Source: an uncultured Carboxylicivirga sp.
Lineage (GTDB): Bacteria > Bacteroidota > Bacteroidia > Bacteroidales > Marinilabiliaceae
Assembly: GCF_963674565.1 (NCBI RefSeq)
Contig: NZ_OY771430.1
Span: forward strand, 868,001-932,000
DNA length: 64,000 bases
Direction of reading: 5' to 3'
The position numbers were made by a program, and so were the translations under genes. Shown piece after piece: positions 53,341-61,829 of this stretch; position 1 is the first letter of the stretch; every line of letters begins with the position of its first letter. Below the pieces are notes generated by a model that was given only the letters and a program-made list of their open reading frames with translations, was not told the DNA's origin and ran no database searches.

Positions 53341-54558
53341 CTATTCTTTTGTTAAAATCATCATTGGATCACCAATAATGTTTGAATAAATCGGACGATA
53401 TCTGTTGGTATCATAAAATTTGGCAACGTTTACTCTTTTTGTGCTCTCACCTTTAGCATCTTTTTTTACAGCTTCTATGCTGATATGATTGTATTTACCA
53501 TCATTGATGCATACCATCTGTCCGCTATTATCCTTTATGATTAAATCCATTGCTAAATTAGCATAAGCTGTAGGTACAATTGAATCGAGTGCATCGGGTT
53601 CACCTGAACGAACTAGATATCCCAGTTTCTGATTAATAACATTAATTTCTTTTCCATGGTTAAACTTAGGGGATAGTTTTTTAAGTTGCTGTCCGATGGT
53701 TTCACCAATACCTCCCAGTTTTTTATGACCGAAAGCATCTGTTTCATGACTGCTGTAAATAATCTGACCCCCTTCAAAGCTGGCCCCTTCAGACACCAAT
53801 ACTACTGAATATTTACTAGGATTATTATTTCTGTCTTCTACCATTAATGCCGTTAACTGTTCTATGTTGAACTGATGTTCGGGGATGACGCACCTGTCGG
53901 CAGCTCCACCAACTGTTGGCAAGAGAGCAGAGAAACCAGCATTACGACCAAAAACCTCCAAAACCAGGAATCGCTCATGTGAACCAGCGCATGTGCGTAA
54001 TGCATGTGTCAATTCAATGGTTCGTGTAACACAAGTACTGAATCCGATACAATATTCAGTACCAGGTACGTCGCCATCCATGGTTTTGGGTATTGCAATC
54101 AGTTTGATGCCTTCGTGATGAAGTCTTACACCATAACTTAAAGTATCGTCACCGCCTATTGGAATGAGGTAATCAATGCCTAAATATTTGAGATTTGTGA
54201 CAGCAGCATCGGTAAGGTCATTAAACTCATCTTTATAATTTGGTTTTAAATGATCAGGTATGTCTGATATGTGAACATTGTTGGCTTTGGTTCGGCTTGA
54301 ATGAAGAAATGTTCCACCAGTCCGGCCAAGTCGGTTAACCATATTCTCAGTTAATTCAACACAATAATCCTGATCCTCAATTGGGAGAGAAGGATTAATT
54401 GAGATAACTCCTTTCCATCCATTACGGATACCAATTACTTTGTATCCTTCGTGAATAGCCCTGATAGTAACAGCCCTAATTGCTGGGTTTAATCCAGGAA
54501 CGTCTCCGCCTCCTGTTAAAATACCAATTGTTTTTGGGGTACGCTTTTGAAGTATCAT
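53341..54558 (-). CDS. 6-phosphofructokinase, predicted PPi-dependent (405-residue type)
   Basis: Phosphorylates fructose 6-phosphate in glycolysis. The 405-residue protein has GILTGGGDVPGLNPAIRAV at the N terminus, GGDDTLSYG at the phosphoryl-donor site and AIPKTMDGDVPGTEYCIGF at the active site. In ATP-dependent enzymes the corresponding residues are Gly (GGDGS) and Gly (PGTIDND); here they are Asp and Lys, which is the signature of PPi-dependent enzymes. MDGD instead of IDND is a variant of the catalytic loop. A second, longer enzyme of the same type starts at 54886 in the opposite direction. Both may be reversible and energy-saving (inference from the residue type). Confidence 0.9.
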   Translation of the reverse strand: MILQKRTPKTIGILTGGGDVPGLNPAIRAVTIRAIHEGYKVIGIRNGWKGVISINPSLPIEDQDYCVELTENMVNRLGRTGGTFLHSSRTKANNVHISDIPDHLKPNYKDEFNDLTDAAVTNLKYLGIDYLIPIGGDDTLSYGVRLHHEGIKLIAIPKTMDGDVPGTEYCIGFSTCVTRTIELTHALRTCAGSHERFLVLEVFGRNAGFSALLPTVGGAADRCVIPEHQFNIEQLTALMVEDRNNNPSKYSVVLVSEGASFEGGQIIYSSHETDAFGHKKLGGIGETIGQQLKKLSPKFNHGKEINVINQKLGYLVRSGEPDALDSIVPTAYANLAMDLIIKDNSGQMVCINDGKYNHISIEAVKKDAKGESTKRVNVAKFYDTNRYRPIYSNIIGDPMMILTKE

Positions 54559-54885
54559 AACACTGACTTTAAGTTAGACTGTTATTTCAATGAAAAACAA
54601 TCAGGAATCAATTATTTATCATCTATTTAAATTTAAGAAATAAATTGAAAAAGTATTATATACACGGCTCATTATTTGGTACAAAGAAGGATGTTGGTGA
54701 AGTATTAAAATATTGCTTTAGTATCTATCTAATAGATAATTGATATAAATAAGTTAATGATTGTAAATTATAGGTCCTTAATATTTCTATTCTGAAAAAA
54801 TATAAGCAAATTTGCAGGATTATTACAAAATGACATTAGTAAATTAGAATTTTACCTTAGTGTTATCATAATATACGGATAAAAA
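54559..54885. other. 327-bp divergent region between the two phosphofructokinase genes
   Basis: No gene or RNA is seen. It is AT-rich, and no exact TAnnTTTG box is found at a good distance from either start. GCAAATTTGC (54806-54815) is a short palindrome about 70 bp before the longer gene and may be part of a promoter (TATAAGCAAATTTG). Confidence 0.5.
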
Positions 54886-56529
54886 ATGATTAAGAGTCCA
54901 CTTCAAATTGCAAGAGAAAGTTACGCTCCAAAATTGCCAAAAGCATTAAAAGGAAGCGTGAAAATTGTTGAAGGAAAAGAAACTGAATCAGTTGCTGATC
55001 AGGCTGATATTAAGGCTATGTTCCCAAATACATATGGAATGCCTTTATTGACCTTCGAACCAGGTGAAGCTGCTCCAACAGCAGCTCGTAACGTTGGTGT
55101 TATTTTATCTGGGGGTCAGGCTCCTGGAGGTCACAACGTGATTTCAGGTATTTACGACGGATTAAAAAAGTTGAATCCAGACAATAAACTTTATGGTTTC
55201 CTTGGAGGACCAGGTGGTTTGGTAGACAATGAATATGTAGAATTAACAGCTGAGATCGTAGATCACTACCGTAATACTGGTGGTTTTGATATCATTGGTT
55301 CTGGTCGTACTAAACTTGAAGAAGAAGAGCAGTTCGAAAAAGCTTTAGTAAATTGTAAAGCTTTAGATATTACTGCTTTGGTTATTATCGGTGGTGATGA
55401 TTCAAATACAAATGCTTGTGTGTTAGCTGAATATTACAAAAATAAAGCTGCAGGTGTTCAGGTTATTGGTGTACCTAAAACAATTGATGGTGACCTTAAA
55501 AACGAAATGATTGAAACTTCATTTGGTTTTGATACAGCTTGTAAAGTATATAGCGAGTTAATTGGTAACATCCAACGTGATGCTAACTCAGCAAAAAAAT
55601 ACTGGCACTTCATTAAACTAATGGGTCGTTCTGCTTCTCATATTGGTTTAGAGTGTGCTTTACAAACTCAACCAAATATCTGTATCATTTCAGAGGAAGT
55701 TGAAGCAAAACAACAAACTTTGGATGATGTAGTTACTTATATTGCAGATGCTGTTGCAAAACGTGCTGCTAATGGCAACAACTTCGGTACAGTATTGATT
55801 CCTGAAGGTTTAGTAGAGTTTATTCCTGCTATGAAAGCATTGATTGCTGAGTTAAACGATTTATTAGCTCACAACGAAGAAAAAGTTAATGCCTTAGAAG
55901 GAAACAAAGATAAACGTGATTTTGTAGCTGAATTACTTTCTGCAGATTCTCGTGAAGTATTTGTATCTCTACCTAATTCAATTGCTAACCAGTTGATGGC
56001 TGATCGTGATCCACACGGAAACGTTCAGGTATCATTGATTGAAACTGAAAAAATGTTGATCGATATGGTTAAAGCTAAATTGAAAGGTTGGAAGAAAGAA
56101 GGCAAATTTGTTGGTAAATTTAGTGGTCAGGCTCACTTCTTCGGATACGAAGGTCGTTGTGCTGCTCCTTCAAATTTCGATGCTGATTATTGCTATTCTT
56201 TAGGAACAACAGCTTCTGTTTTAATTGCTGAAGGTAAAACTGGTTATATGGCTTCTGTACGTAACCTTACTGCTTCTTCAGACGAGTGGATTGCAGGTGG
56301 TGTACCTGTAACCATGATGATGAACATGGAGAAACGTCATGGTGCTATGAAGCCTGTAATTCAAAAAGCTTTGGTTCGTCTTGGCGGAGCTCCTTATAAG
56401 AAATTTGTAGAGCAAAGAGAAGACTGGGCTATCAACACTAAATATGTTTACCCAGGTCCAATCCAATACTTCGGACCATCTGAAGTTTGTGATATTACAA
56501 CCAAAACATTACAATACGAACAAGCATAG
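54886..56529 (+). CDS. pfp: Diphosphate-fructose-6-phosphate 1-phosphotransferase (long type)
   Basis: A 547-residue enzyme of the long PPi-dependent phosphofructokinase clade, related to plant PFP subunits. GVILSGGQAPGGHNVISGI is the N-terminal phosphate-binding loop, IIGGDDSNTNACVLAEYY carries the Asp that blocks ATP, and VIGVPKTIDGDLKNEMIE carries the Lys and the catalytic Asp residues. LMGRSASHIGLECALQTQPN is the substrate-binding helix. Codon use is biased to a few common codons (for example GGT, GCT and CGT), suggesting strong expression. It ends with a strong terminator. It uses PPi from biosynthesis in place of ATP and may run in both directions. Confidence 0.95.
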   Translation: MIKSPLQIARESYAPKLPKALKGSVKIVEGKETESVADQADIKAMFPNTYGMPLLTFEPGEAAPTAARNVGVILSGGQAPGGHNVISGIYDGLKKLNPDNKLYGFLGGPGGLVDNEYVELTAEIVDHYRNTGGFDIIGSGRTKLEEEEQFEKALVNCKALDITALVIIGGDDSNTNACVLAEYYKNKAAGVQVIGVPKTIDGDLKNEMIETSFGFDTACKVYSELIGNIQRDANSAKKYWHFIKLMGRSASHIGLECALQTQPNICIISEEVEAKQQTLDDVVTYIADAVAKRAANGNNFGTVLIPEGLVEFIPAMKALIAELNDLLAHNEEKVNALEGNKDKRDFVAELLSADSREVFVSLPNSIANQLMADRDPHGNVQVSLIETEKMLIDMVKAKLKGWKKEGKFVGKFSGQAHFFGYEGRCAAPSNFDADYCYSLGTTASVLIAEGKTGYMASVRNLTASSDEWIAGGVPVTMMMNMEKRHGAMKPVIQKALVRLGGAPYKKFVEQREDWAINTKYVYPGPIQYFGPSEVCDITTKTLQYEQA

Positions 56530-56544
56530 TTCAACAATAAAATT

Positions 56545-56576
56545 AAACCCGTAACAACATGTTACGGGTTTTTTTA
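56545..56576 (+). terminator. Terminator after the long phosphofructokinase gene
   Basis: AAACCCGTAAC (56545-56555) pairs perfectly with GTTACGGGTTT (56561-56571) over five bases, with a T run. Confidence 0.9.
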
Positions 56577-56629
56577 TACTTTAGCGGCAATAAAGTTATT
56601 TAAGTATTCAATAGCTGTTTAAATATATC

Positions 56630-57031
56630 ATGTCAAAAATTGTAACATTATCAGAAGCGGCCTCAATTGCATTACATTCAATGGTTTTAATAGCCAGGAG
56701 TGAAGTTAAACTAAATGTGAATCAGATTTCAGAAGCTATTGAAAGTTCAAAACATCATGTAGCTAAGGTAATGCAGCGTTTGGCAAAAGAAGATTTTGTA
56801 AGCTCTAACCGTGGACCAAGTGGTGGTTTTGTTTTAAAATGTGATCCTGAAAAATTATCATTGCTTCAAATCTATGAGGCCATTGAAGGTAAAATAGCAA
56901 TACATAGTTGTCCCGGAGATAAACGAACCTGTGTGATCGGATCATGTATGCTGGGTGATCTTGCCAAAACGATGACAAGGGAATTCAAAAATTATATGGA
57001 GAGTCATTTCCTTAGTGAATACATCAACTAA
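56630..57031 (+). CDS. Rrf2 family transcriptional regulator with three Cys (Fe-S type)
   Basis: A 133-residue winged-helix regulator of the Rrf2 family (IscR/NsrR relatives). The DNA-binding part is VNQISEAIESSKHHVAKVMQ and the wing SSNRGPSGGFVL. The C-terminal part has three Cys at 94, 101 and 106 (C-x6-C-x4-C, in HSCPGDKRTCVIGSCML), the pattern that binds a redox- or NO-sensitive cluster in NsrR and IscR. It is a lone gene, so the targets are not visible; control of oxidative, nitrosative or Fe-S stress is likely by family. The nitrate operon in this window might be a target if it responds to NO, but no site links them. Confidence 0.9.
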   Translation: MSKIVTLSEAASIALHSMVLIARSEVKLNVNQISEAIESSKHHVAKVMQRLAKEDFVSSNRGPSGGFVLKCDPEKLSLLQIYEAIEGKIAIHSCPGDKRTCVIGSCMLGDLAKTMTREFKNYMESHFLSEYIN

Positions 57032-57037
57032 GTTGGT

Positions 57038-57733
57038 TTATTCGTTTAAGAGGTGAATAGTGTGACAGGCTGCTAATCCTGCTGTTTCAGTGCGAAGCCG
57101 GCTTGTACCAAGTGATACCATATGACATCCTTTGTTTTTTGCCATATTAACTTCTTCAGGTGAAAAATCACCTTCCGGACCAATACATAGTACAGCATCC
57201 GAATTTAATTTATAGGTATTTTTAAGAAGTTGCTTTTGCTCATCATAGCAATGAGCCAGGTAAGTTTGTGATGCTACAGTTGATTCAATGAATTCAGTGA
57301 AGGATGTAAGTTCATTCACTTTTGGCATAAAAGCTTTCAATGATTGTTTCATTGCTGATACAGCAATTCGTTCTATTCTATCTATTCTTAATTTCTTTCT
57401 TTCAGAATGAGAACAAAGTAATGGTGTTATTTCATCAACACCCAATTCAACCGCTTTTTCGATTAACCATTCAAAACGATCCATGCTTTTGGTAGGAGCA
57501 ACAGCTAAATGAACCTTAAATTCAGGCTCTTTATGATTGATTGTTTTTACAGATCCAATCTTACATTTTTTAGGATGTGCATCAATGATTGTACCTTCGT
57601 AATACTGACCTTTACCATTAGCTATCGTAATATTATCGCCTGCTTTGTGTCGTAAAACATTAATGCAATGCTTACTTTCAGACTCACAAAGAATACCGTC
57701 ACCCTTGAAATTGGGATCGTAAAAAAGTTCCAT
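57038..57733 (-). CDS. rsmE: 16S rRNA (uracil-1498-N3)-methyltransferase RsmE
   Basis: SPOUT-family methyltransferase that modifies U1498 of 16S rRNA. The 231-residue protein has an N-terminal PUA-like part (HCINVLRHKAGDNITIANGKG) and the C-terminal knotted fold with LAVAPTKSMDRFEWLIEKAVELG, LCIGPEGDFSPEEVNMAKNKG and LGTSRLRTETAGLAACH, the SAM-binding loops. The length is normal. It converges on the Rrf2 gene with a gap of 6 bp. A -7 box is 17 bp upstream of the ATG at 57733. It is followed upstream by the histidine kinase gene on the same strand, 64 bp away. Confidence 0.96.
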   Translation of the reverse strand: MELFYDPNFKGDGILCESESKHCINVLRHKAGDNITIANGKGQYYEGTIIDAHPKKCKIGSVKTINHKEPEFKVHLAVAPTKSMDRFEWLIEKAVELGVDEITPLLCSHSERKKLRIDRIERIAVSAMKQSLKAFMPKVNELTSFTEFIESTVASQTYLAHCYDEQKQLLKNTYKLNSDAVLCIGPEGDFSPEEVNMAKNKGCHMVSLGTSRLRTETAGLAACHTIHLLNE

Positions 57734-57749
57734 ATAATTAATCTTTGTG

Positions 57750-57757
57750 CAAATTTA
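57750..57757 (-). promoter_or_regulatory. -7 promoter box for rsmE
   Basis: The minus strand reads TAAATTTG, an exact match, 17 bp upstream of the rsmE ATG. Confidence 0.45.
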
Positions 57758-57797
57758 ATAATAAGTTGAAATTCTTAAATGGATTTTGAGTCTGGAT

Positions 57798-60062
57798 TTA
57801 ATTGTTGGATAAACTAACCGTTTCAGATACCAAACAAGGTAAAGCTACAATGAATTCAGCACCTCCGCCAGTTGGAGATTTTACGCTAATGGTTCCATTC
57901 ATTAATTCTGTAAGACTTTTTGTTATGGATAACCCTAAGCCAGTACCACCATGTTTTTTGATCGTTGATTCATCTATTTGTCGAAATCTGTCGAATATGA
58001 TTTTCTTATCATTATCTGAAATGCCAGGTCCTGTGTCTCTAACAGATATTTCAATGTTATCCGACTTATTTTCAGTGTATGATATTTCTATAAAACCATT
58101 CTCGGTAAATTTAATAGCATTGGACACCAGGTTTAATAAGATTTGATACAAACGCAATTGATCTGTTTTTACAAAAAATGGTTGATCAATATTTTCAACA
58201 GATATTTTAAAGTCAATTGGTTTATTTAGCGAAATGATTAATGAATTTGCTAAGGATTGCAGCTCTTTAAACATTTGATGTAAATCAGTCATTTGAAAAT
58301 TGATTTTCATTTGGCCTGATTCAATTTTACTTATGTCTATAATATCATTAATAAGTGTTAGCAAATTTTCTCCACTCTTCTTAACAAGAGCCAGGTATTC
58401 GTTTCTTTCATCTTCATTGAGATTATTCTCAAGAATTAAGTCGGTAAAGCCCAGAATAGCGTTCATTGGAGTTCGGATTTCGTGCGACATATTTGCTAAG
58501 AATGATGATTTTAGCCGATCGCTTTCTTCTGCTTTTTCTTTTGCCTGTCTTAACTCCTGTTCAAATATTTTTTGCTGGTTTATGTTTTGAATAATACCGG
58601 TTATTCTGTGAGGTTCATTATTGAAGTGTTCGGTTATTCTTCCCAGAATTGAAAACCAATTATATTCTTCCTTTTTATTTTTTATTCTGACTTCACATCT
58701 AAAAGCATCATCTAAACCTTTTTTATGCTTGTTATATGATTGTTGCAGGTTGTTAATGTCTTCTGGATGAATATTCTGAATCCAGTTATCAAAAGTCAGA
58801 TTTAATTCCTCTGTTGAAGTATATCCAAGTAAGATTGCAAAACGCTCATTAAAGTAAGCCTCTTTTGAGTTGTAATCGATATCCCAAAGTCCTTCGTTGG
58901 CTCCATCTACAGCTAATTCCAATCGTTTCTCACTTTTAATCAGATCAAGCTCAATTTTCTTACGCTTAATCATATCGGAAACTAAAATTGTAATTACAAA
59001 AAGAAGTGTTAATAGTATGATCAGAAGAAATAATAGCTCTTGCTTAAACTCAGAAATAAAGCTGTGAGGTTGATTGATAATTTGATAGTTTGCAATGGTT
59101 TCAGGTACTTTCAGGTTGTAATAGTCAAGTTTGGCCTGATCAAATATATACCTCTGTTTAGGGGTCGTATAAAGTGGGGTCTTTTGTCCTTTAATTAATT
59201 TCATAATCAATTCAGCGGCAAGAGTTCCCTGATCTGAACCTTTTAGAATTTTACCTCCAACAATGCAATTAGGCATTAAGAAATCCCAGTTACTATAAAC
59301 AGGTATGTTAACATTGCTAAAAAAATACTGGCTTTCTTTCATCATTTCATTAGCAATACCATTTCTATTGGTATAAAGACTTAATAAATAAATTGCTTTT
59401 CCTGTAGGATCTGTATTTTCCAATTGTTCTTTTAAAAGTTTGGGATTGGAAGCGTCTAATGTTTTGTATGAGATGTTATTGGAAAAGGGTGTTATCCCAT
59501 CGATAAATTGAAGTGTGAATATTTTTCCGGATAATGTTTGGTCGGAAATGGCAATTATTTCTTGAATATCAGGTTGAAGTTGTGTTATTAAATCAATTGT
59601 ACCAAAAATATCTAATTTCTCGAGTACAACTGCATGTTTGGTTGAGTCAATTAAATGGGAATAATCTTCAATATTATTTACTCCGCAAAAAACAGCAGGT
59701 ACATCACCCCAGATAGCAGTGCCGTTTTCGATAAAAAACTCAAAAGCTTTGTTATCAGAGCATATTACACCATTGATTTTGTGATATTTGAACTTTTGCT
59801 GATAGGTTTGTTTTAATAGATCGAAATATTCAGAATCCTGGAATCGTTTACTATCCATAAACTCATGATAAAGTCTGGTTGACTCATCTTTTTCAAAATA
59901 CTTGATGATTGCATTGTCAATATCGGATGTCCATTTAAAACCTATGTGATATGAACTTAGTACTACTATCTCATTGAGCTCATCAGCATAGCTTGAAATA
60001 GAGTGAGAAAGTATTGTAAAAAGCAATAAATAAAAGTATAAAACTTTTTTGCTGCACATCAT
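57798..60062 (-). CDS. Sensor histidine kinase with periplasmic ABC-substrate-binding-like domain and PAS
   Basis: A 754-residue membrane kinase. A signal-like segment lies at 5-24 (YFYLLLFTILSHSISSYA). Residues 30-320 resemble an ABC-type substrate-binding domain (VICSDNKAFEFF, VPAVFCGVNNIEDYSH, CIVGGKILKGSDQGTLAAEL), so a small ligand in the periplasm may be sensed. One membrane helix at 342-362 leads to PAS/PAC at about 375-495 (ANEGLWDIDY, RITGIIQNINQQK). The HisKA motif NMSHEIRTPMNAILGFTD has the phospho-His near 525, and the ATPase has NLVSNAIKFTENGF, DTGPGIS and HGGTGLGLSI. No receiver domain or response regulator gene is nearby. The ligand is unknown. Confidence 0.92.
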   Translation of the reverse strand: MMCSKKVLYFYLLLFTILSHSISSYADELNEIVVLSSYHIGFKWTSDIDNAIIKYFEKDESTRLYHEFMDSKRFQDSEYFDLLKQTYQQKFKYHKINGVICSDNKAFEFFIENGTAIWGDVPAVFCGVNNIEDYSHLIDSTKHAVVLEKLDIFGTIDLITQLQPDIQEIIAISDQTLSGKIFTLQFIDGITPFSNNISYKTLDASNPKLLKEQLENTDPTGKAIYLLSLYTNRNGIANEMMKESQYFFSNVNIPVYSNWDFLMPNCIVGGKILKGSDQGTLAAELIMKLIKGQKTPLYTTPKQRYIFDQAKLDYYNLKVPETIANYQIINQPHSFISEFKQELLFLLIILLTLLFVITILVSDMIKRKKIELDLIKSEKRLELAVDGANEGLWDIDYNSKEAYFNERFAILLGYTSTEELNLTFDNWIQNIHPEDINNLQQSYNKHKKGLDDAFRCEVRIKNKKEEYNWFSILGRITEHFNNEPHRITGIIQNINQQKIFEQELRQAKEKAEESDRLKSSFLANMSHEIRTPMNAILGFTDLILENNLNEDERNEYLALVKKSGENLLTLINDIIDISKIESGQMKINFQMTDLHQMFKELQSLANSLIISLNKPIDFKISVENIDQPFFVKTDQLRLYQILLNLVSNAIKFTENGFIEISYTENKSDNIEISVRDTGPGISDNDKKIIFDRFRQIDESTIKKHGGTGLGLSITKSLTELMNGTISVKSPTGGGAEFIVALPCLVSETVSLSNN

Positions 60063-60243
60063 TTAGGGTGAATTGATTAATGCCTCGATTTTTTTTAAAT
60101 ATACTAAATTATTTACTATATAATTATCATTATAGGATAGTGCTTTTGGCCAATTGATGTGTAAACATTATTAATGTTGTAAATTTATAGGTTGAAACGA
60201 AGGATAAATTTAAGAAGATCGTCAAAGCATTAGAGATTTAATA

Positions 60244-60819
60244 ATGATTGAGGACAAACTATTAGTCAAGCAGGTAAAAGAGGGCAATAAAGATGCCTTT
60301 AGGCAGTTGGTATCTGTCCATCATCGAAGGGTGATACATATCTGTATGTCCTTTGTCAATCAGCTGGAAGATGCTGAGGATGTTGCACAGGAAGTTTTTA
60401 TTGAAGTTTTTAAATCTATCTCAAATTATCGCGAAGAATCGAGTCTGTCGACATGGTTGTATCGTTTGGCGGTTAATAAATCATTGGATTACTTACGTCA
60501 GAAGAAACGTAAAAAACGGGGATATGGTTTGTTAACATCGATAGATAATGATGAGATGGCTAATTTATCGGTTGCTGAAGCAGAGGATGCCTCGGAAGAC
60601 ATAGAGGCAGAAGAGAGAAGAAAGGTTTTGCTCAAAGCAATGGATAAATTACCAGAAAGACAGAGGGTGGCTTTAACCTTATCAAAATTGGATGAGCTGC
60701 CTCAAAAAGAAGTAGCCGATGTAATGGGTGTTTCTGAAGGTTCTGTTGAGTCGCTTTTAGTAAGAGCAAAAAAGAAACTAAAAGAAATTCTACTGTTTCA
60801 AAAAGAAGAAATTTTTTAA
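60244..60819 (+). CDS. ECF sigma factor of an envelope-stress operon
   Basis: A 191-residue group 4 sigma factor of the RpoE/SigW type. Region 2 is QLEDAEDVAQEVFIEVFKSI and the -10 recognition region SSLSTWLYRLAVNKSLDYLR. A basic patch RQKKRKKR follows. Region 4 is LPERQRVALTLSKLDELPQK with EVADVMGVSEGSVESLLVRAKKKL. It is the first gene of an operon whose next members are a small membrane protein (51 bp on), a Spy-like protein and a longer Spy-like protein, which points to control of the envelope. It probably controls its own operon (inference). Confidence 0.95.
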   Translation: MIEDKLLVKQVKEGNKDAFRQLVSVHHRRVIHICMSFVNQLEDAEDVAQEVFIEVFKSISNYREESSLSTWLYRLAVNKSLDYLRQKKRKKRGYGLLTSIDNDEMANLSVAEAEDASEDIEAEERRKVLLKAMDKLPERQRVALTLSKLDELPQKEVADVMGVSEGSVESLLVRAKKKLKEILLFQKEEIF

Positions 60820-60839
60820 AAAACGCAGGAAGTTTTACA

Positions 60840-60850
60840 TGACGACGTCA
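60840..60850. promoter_or_regulatory. TGACG-A-CGTCA dyad between the sigma gene and its partner
   Basis: TGACGACGTCA is a perfect inverted repeat with one central base, in the 51-bp gap after the sigma gene. It resembles the TGACGTCA core of the palindrome at 62897. Confidence 0.35.
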
Positions 60851-60870
60851 AATAAAATGAAAGGACGAAC

Positions 60871-61215
60871 ATGAAAGATTTTAATAAATATAGTAAGCAA
60901 ATTGATTCCATCATTGAAACACCATTATTCGATGTTAAAATGAATATAAGTGTTGACTTTGTGGATAAGGTGATGAATAAAGTTGAAAAAGTTTCGCCTT
61001 CAAAGCCCTATCTTAAATATATGGTAAATATTGCAGCATCACTTGCTTTTATAATGTTAATTGGAAATTTAACGTTGGTTCTTAAAAAAATAAATAGTTC
61101 TGCCGAGAGTCAGGTAATTGAAGAGTGGGCAAGTACATTCGAATCCAATGAAAATAGTCATTGGTCAGTTTATTATGATATTGAACTTTTGGCATCTGCC
61201 GATAAAACTAATTAA
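60871..61215 (+). CDS. Small membrane protein, probable anti-sigma factor
   Basis: A 114-residue protein with one membrane segment at about 48-68 (YMVNIAASLAFIMLIGNLTLVL). Residues 1-45 would face the cytoplasm and contain FDVKMNISVDFVDKVMNKVEKV, helical and suited to bind a sigma factor; residues 70-114 face the periplasm. It is not recognised by family, and the HxxxCxxC zinc anti-sigma motif is absent. Its place directly after the sigma gene and before two Spy-like genes is the usual position of an anti-sigma factor. This role is inferred from position and layout. Confidence 0.6.
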   Translation: MKDFNKYSKQIDSIIETPLFDVKMNISVDFVDKVMNKVEKVSPSKPYLKYMVNIAASLAFIMLIGNLTLVLKKINSSAESQVIEEWASTFESNENSHWSVYYDIELLASADKTN

Positions 61216-61217
61216 TT

Positions 61218-61727
61218 ATGAGCAGGAGTTGTAAAATATGTTGGATTATTCTGGCGGTGTTTTTTGTAGGTAACCTGGTAGTGCTATCCTTGTGGTTAAC
61301 CAACTCTGGCAATAATAATAATTCAGGAATTGTTAAAAATAGCGACAGAGAAAAGGCAAAAGAACAATGGAAACAGCAGTTTATTAGGAAGTTGGATTTG
61401 GATACTGTTCAGTTTGCAGAGTTTGAGCGATTAAGAAATGAACACATACAGCAGGTTATAAGTTATCAACATCAAATTGATAGTCTCAAAGAACAATTAA
61501 TGAATCAGACTTTTTCCGGAACCAGTGATTCTGCCATTGTGAAGAAGAGTATTAATGATATTGCAGAATTACAGAAAAGAATTGAATTTCTGAATTTTAA
61601 CCATTACAAAAAGGTAAGAGCTGTTTGCCGAAATGAAGAACAAAGGCTAAAGTTGGATGATACATTCCGTCATTGGATGGATCAACCAAAAGGCAGAAGA
61701 GGCAGACGAGGTATGGGGCCTCGTTAA
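61218..61727 (+). CDS. Spy/CpxP-like membrane-anchored periplasmic protein
   Basis: A 169-residue protein with an N-terminal anchor (ICWIILAVFFVGNLVVLSLWL, cytoplasm to periplasm). The periplasmic part is helical and basic: DREKAKEQWKQQFIRKLDLDTVQ, then EFERLRNEHIQQV, then LQKRIEFLNFNHYKKVRAVC and RRGRRGMGPR at the end. The layout is that of CpxP/Spy/ZraP-type stress chaperones or metal-binding sensors. The gene starts 2 bp after the membrane protein stop. Two Cys near the N terminus (SCKICW) lie before the anchor. Envelope-stress function is inferred from family-like layout and the sigma factor gene. Confidence 0.7.
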   Translation: MSRSCKICWIILAVFFVGNLVVLSLWLTNSGNNNNSGIVKNSDREKAKEQWKQQFIRKLDLDTVQFAEFERLRNEHIQQVISYQHQIDSLKEQLMNQTFSGTSDSAIVKKSINDIAELQKRIEFLNFNHYKKVRAVCRNEEQRLKLDDTFRHWMDQPKGRRGRRGMGPR

Positions 61728-61829
61728 ATAAGTCCGAAATCATATAACTTATTGAATTACATGTAAGAGCTAGGTGAGTGATTTAGCTTAATAGGATAAC
61801 TATATCAATTAACTAAAGATTTTAATACG

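Noticed and set aside
53341..54558. ATP-dependent PfkA
   Set aside because: The donor-site Gly and the PGT Gly of ATP enzymes are Asp (GGDDT) and Lys (PKT), the PPi-type pattern.
57798..60062. Hybrid two-component kinase
   Set aside because: The chain ends shortly after the ATPase domain; no receiver domain with its Asp is present.
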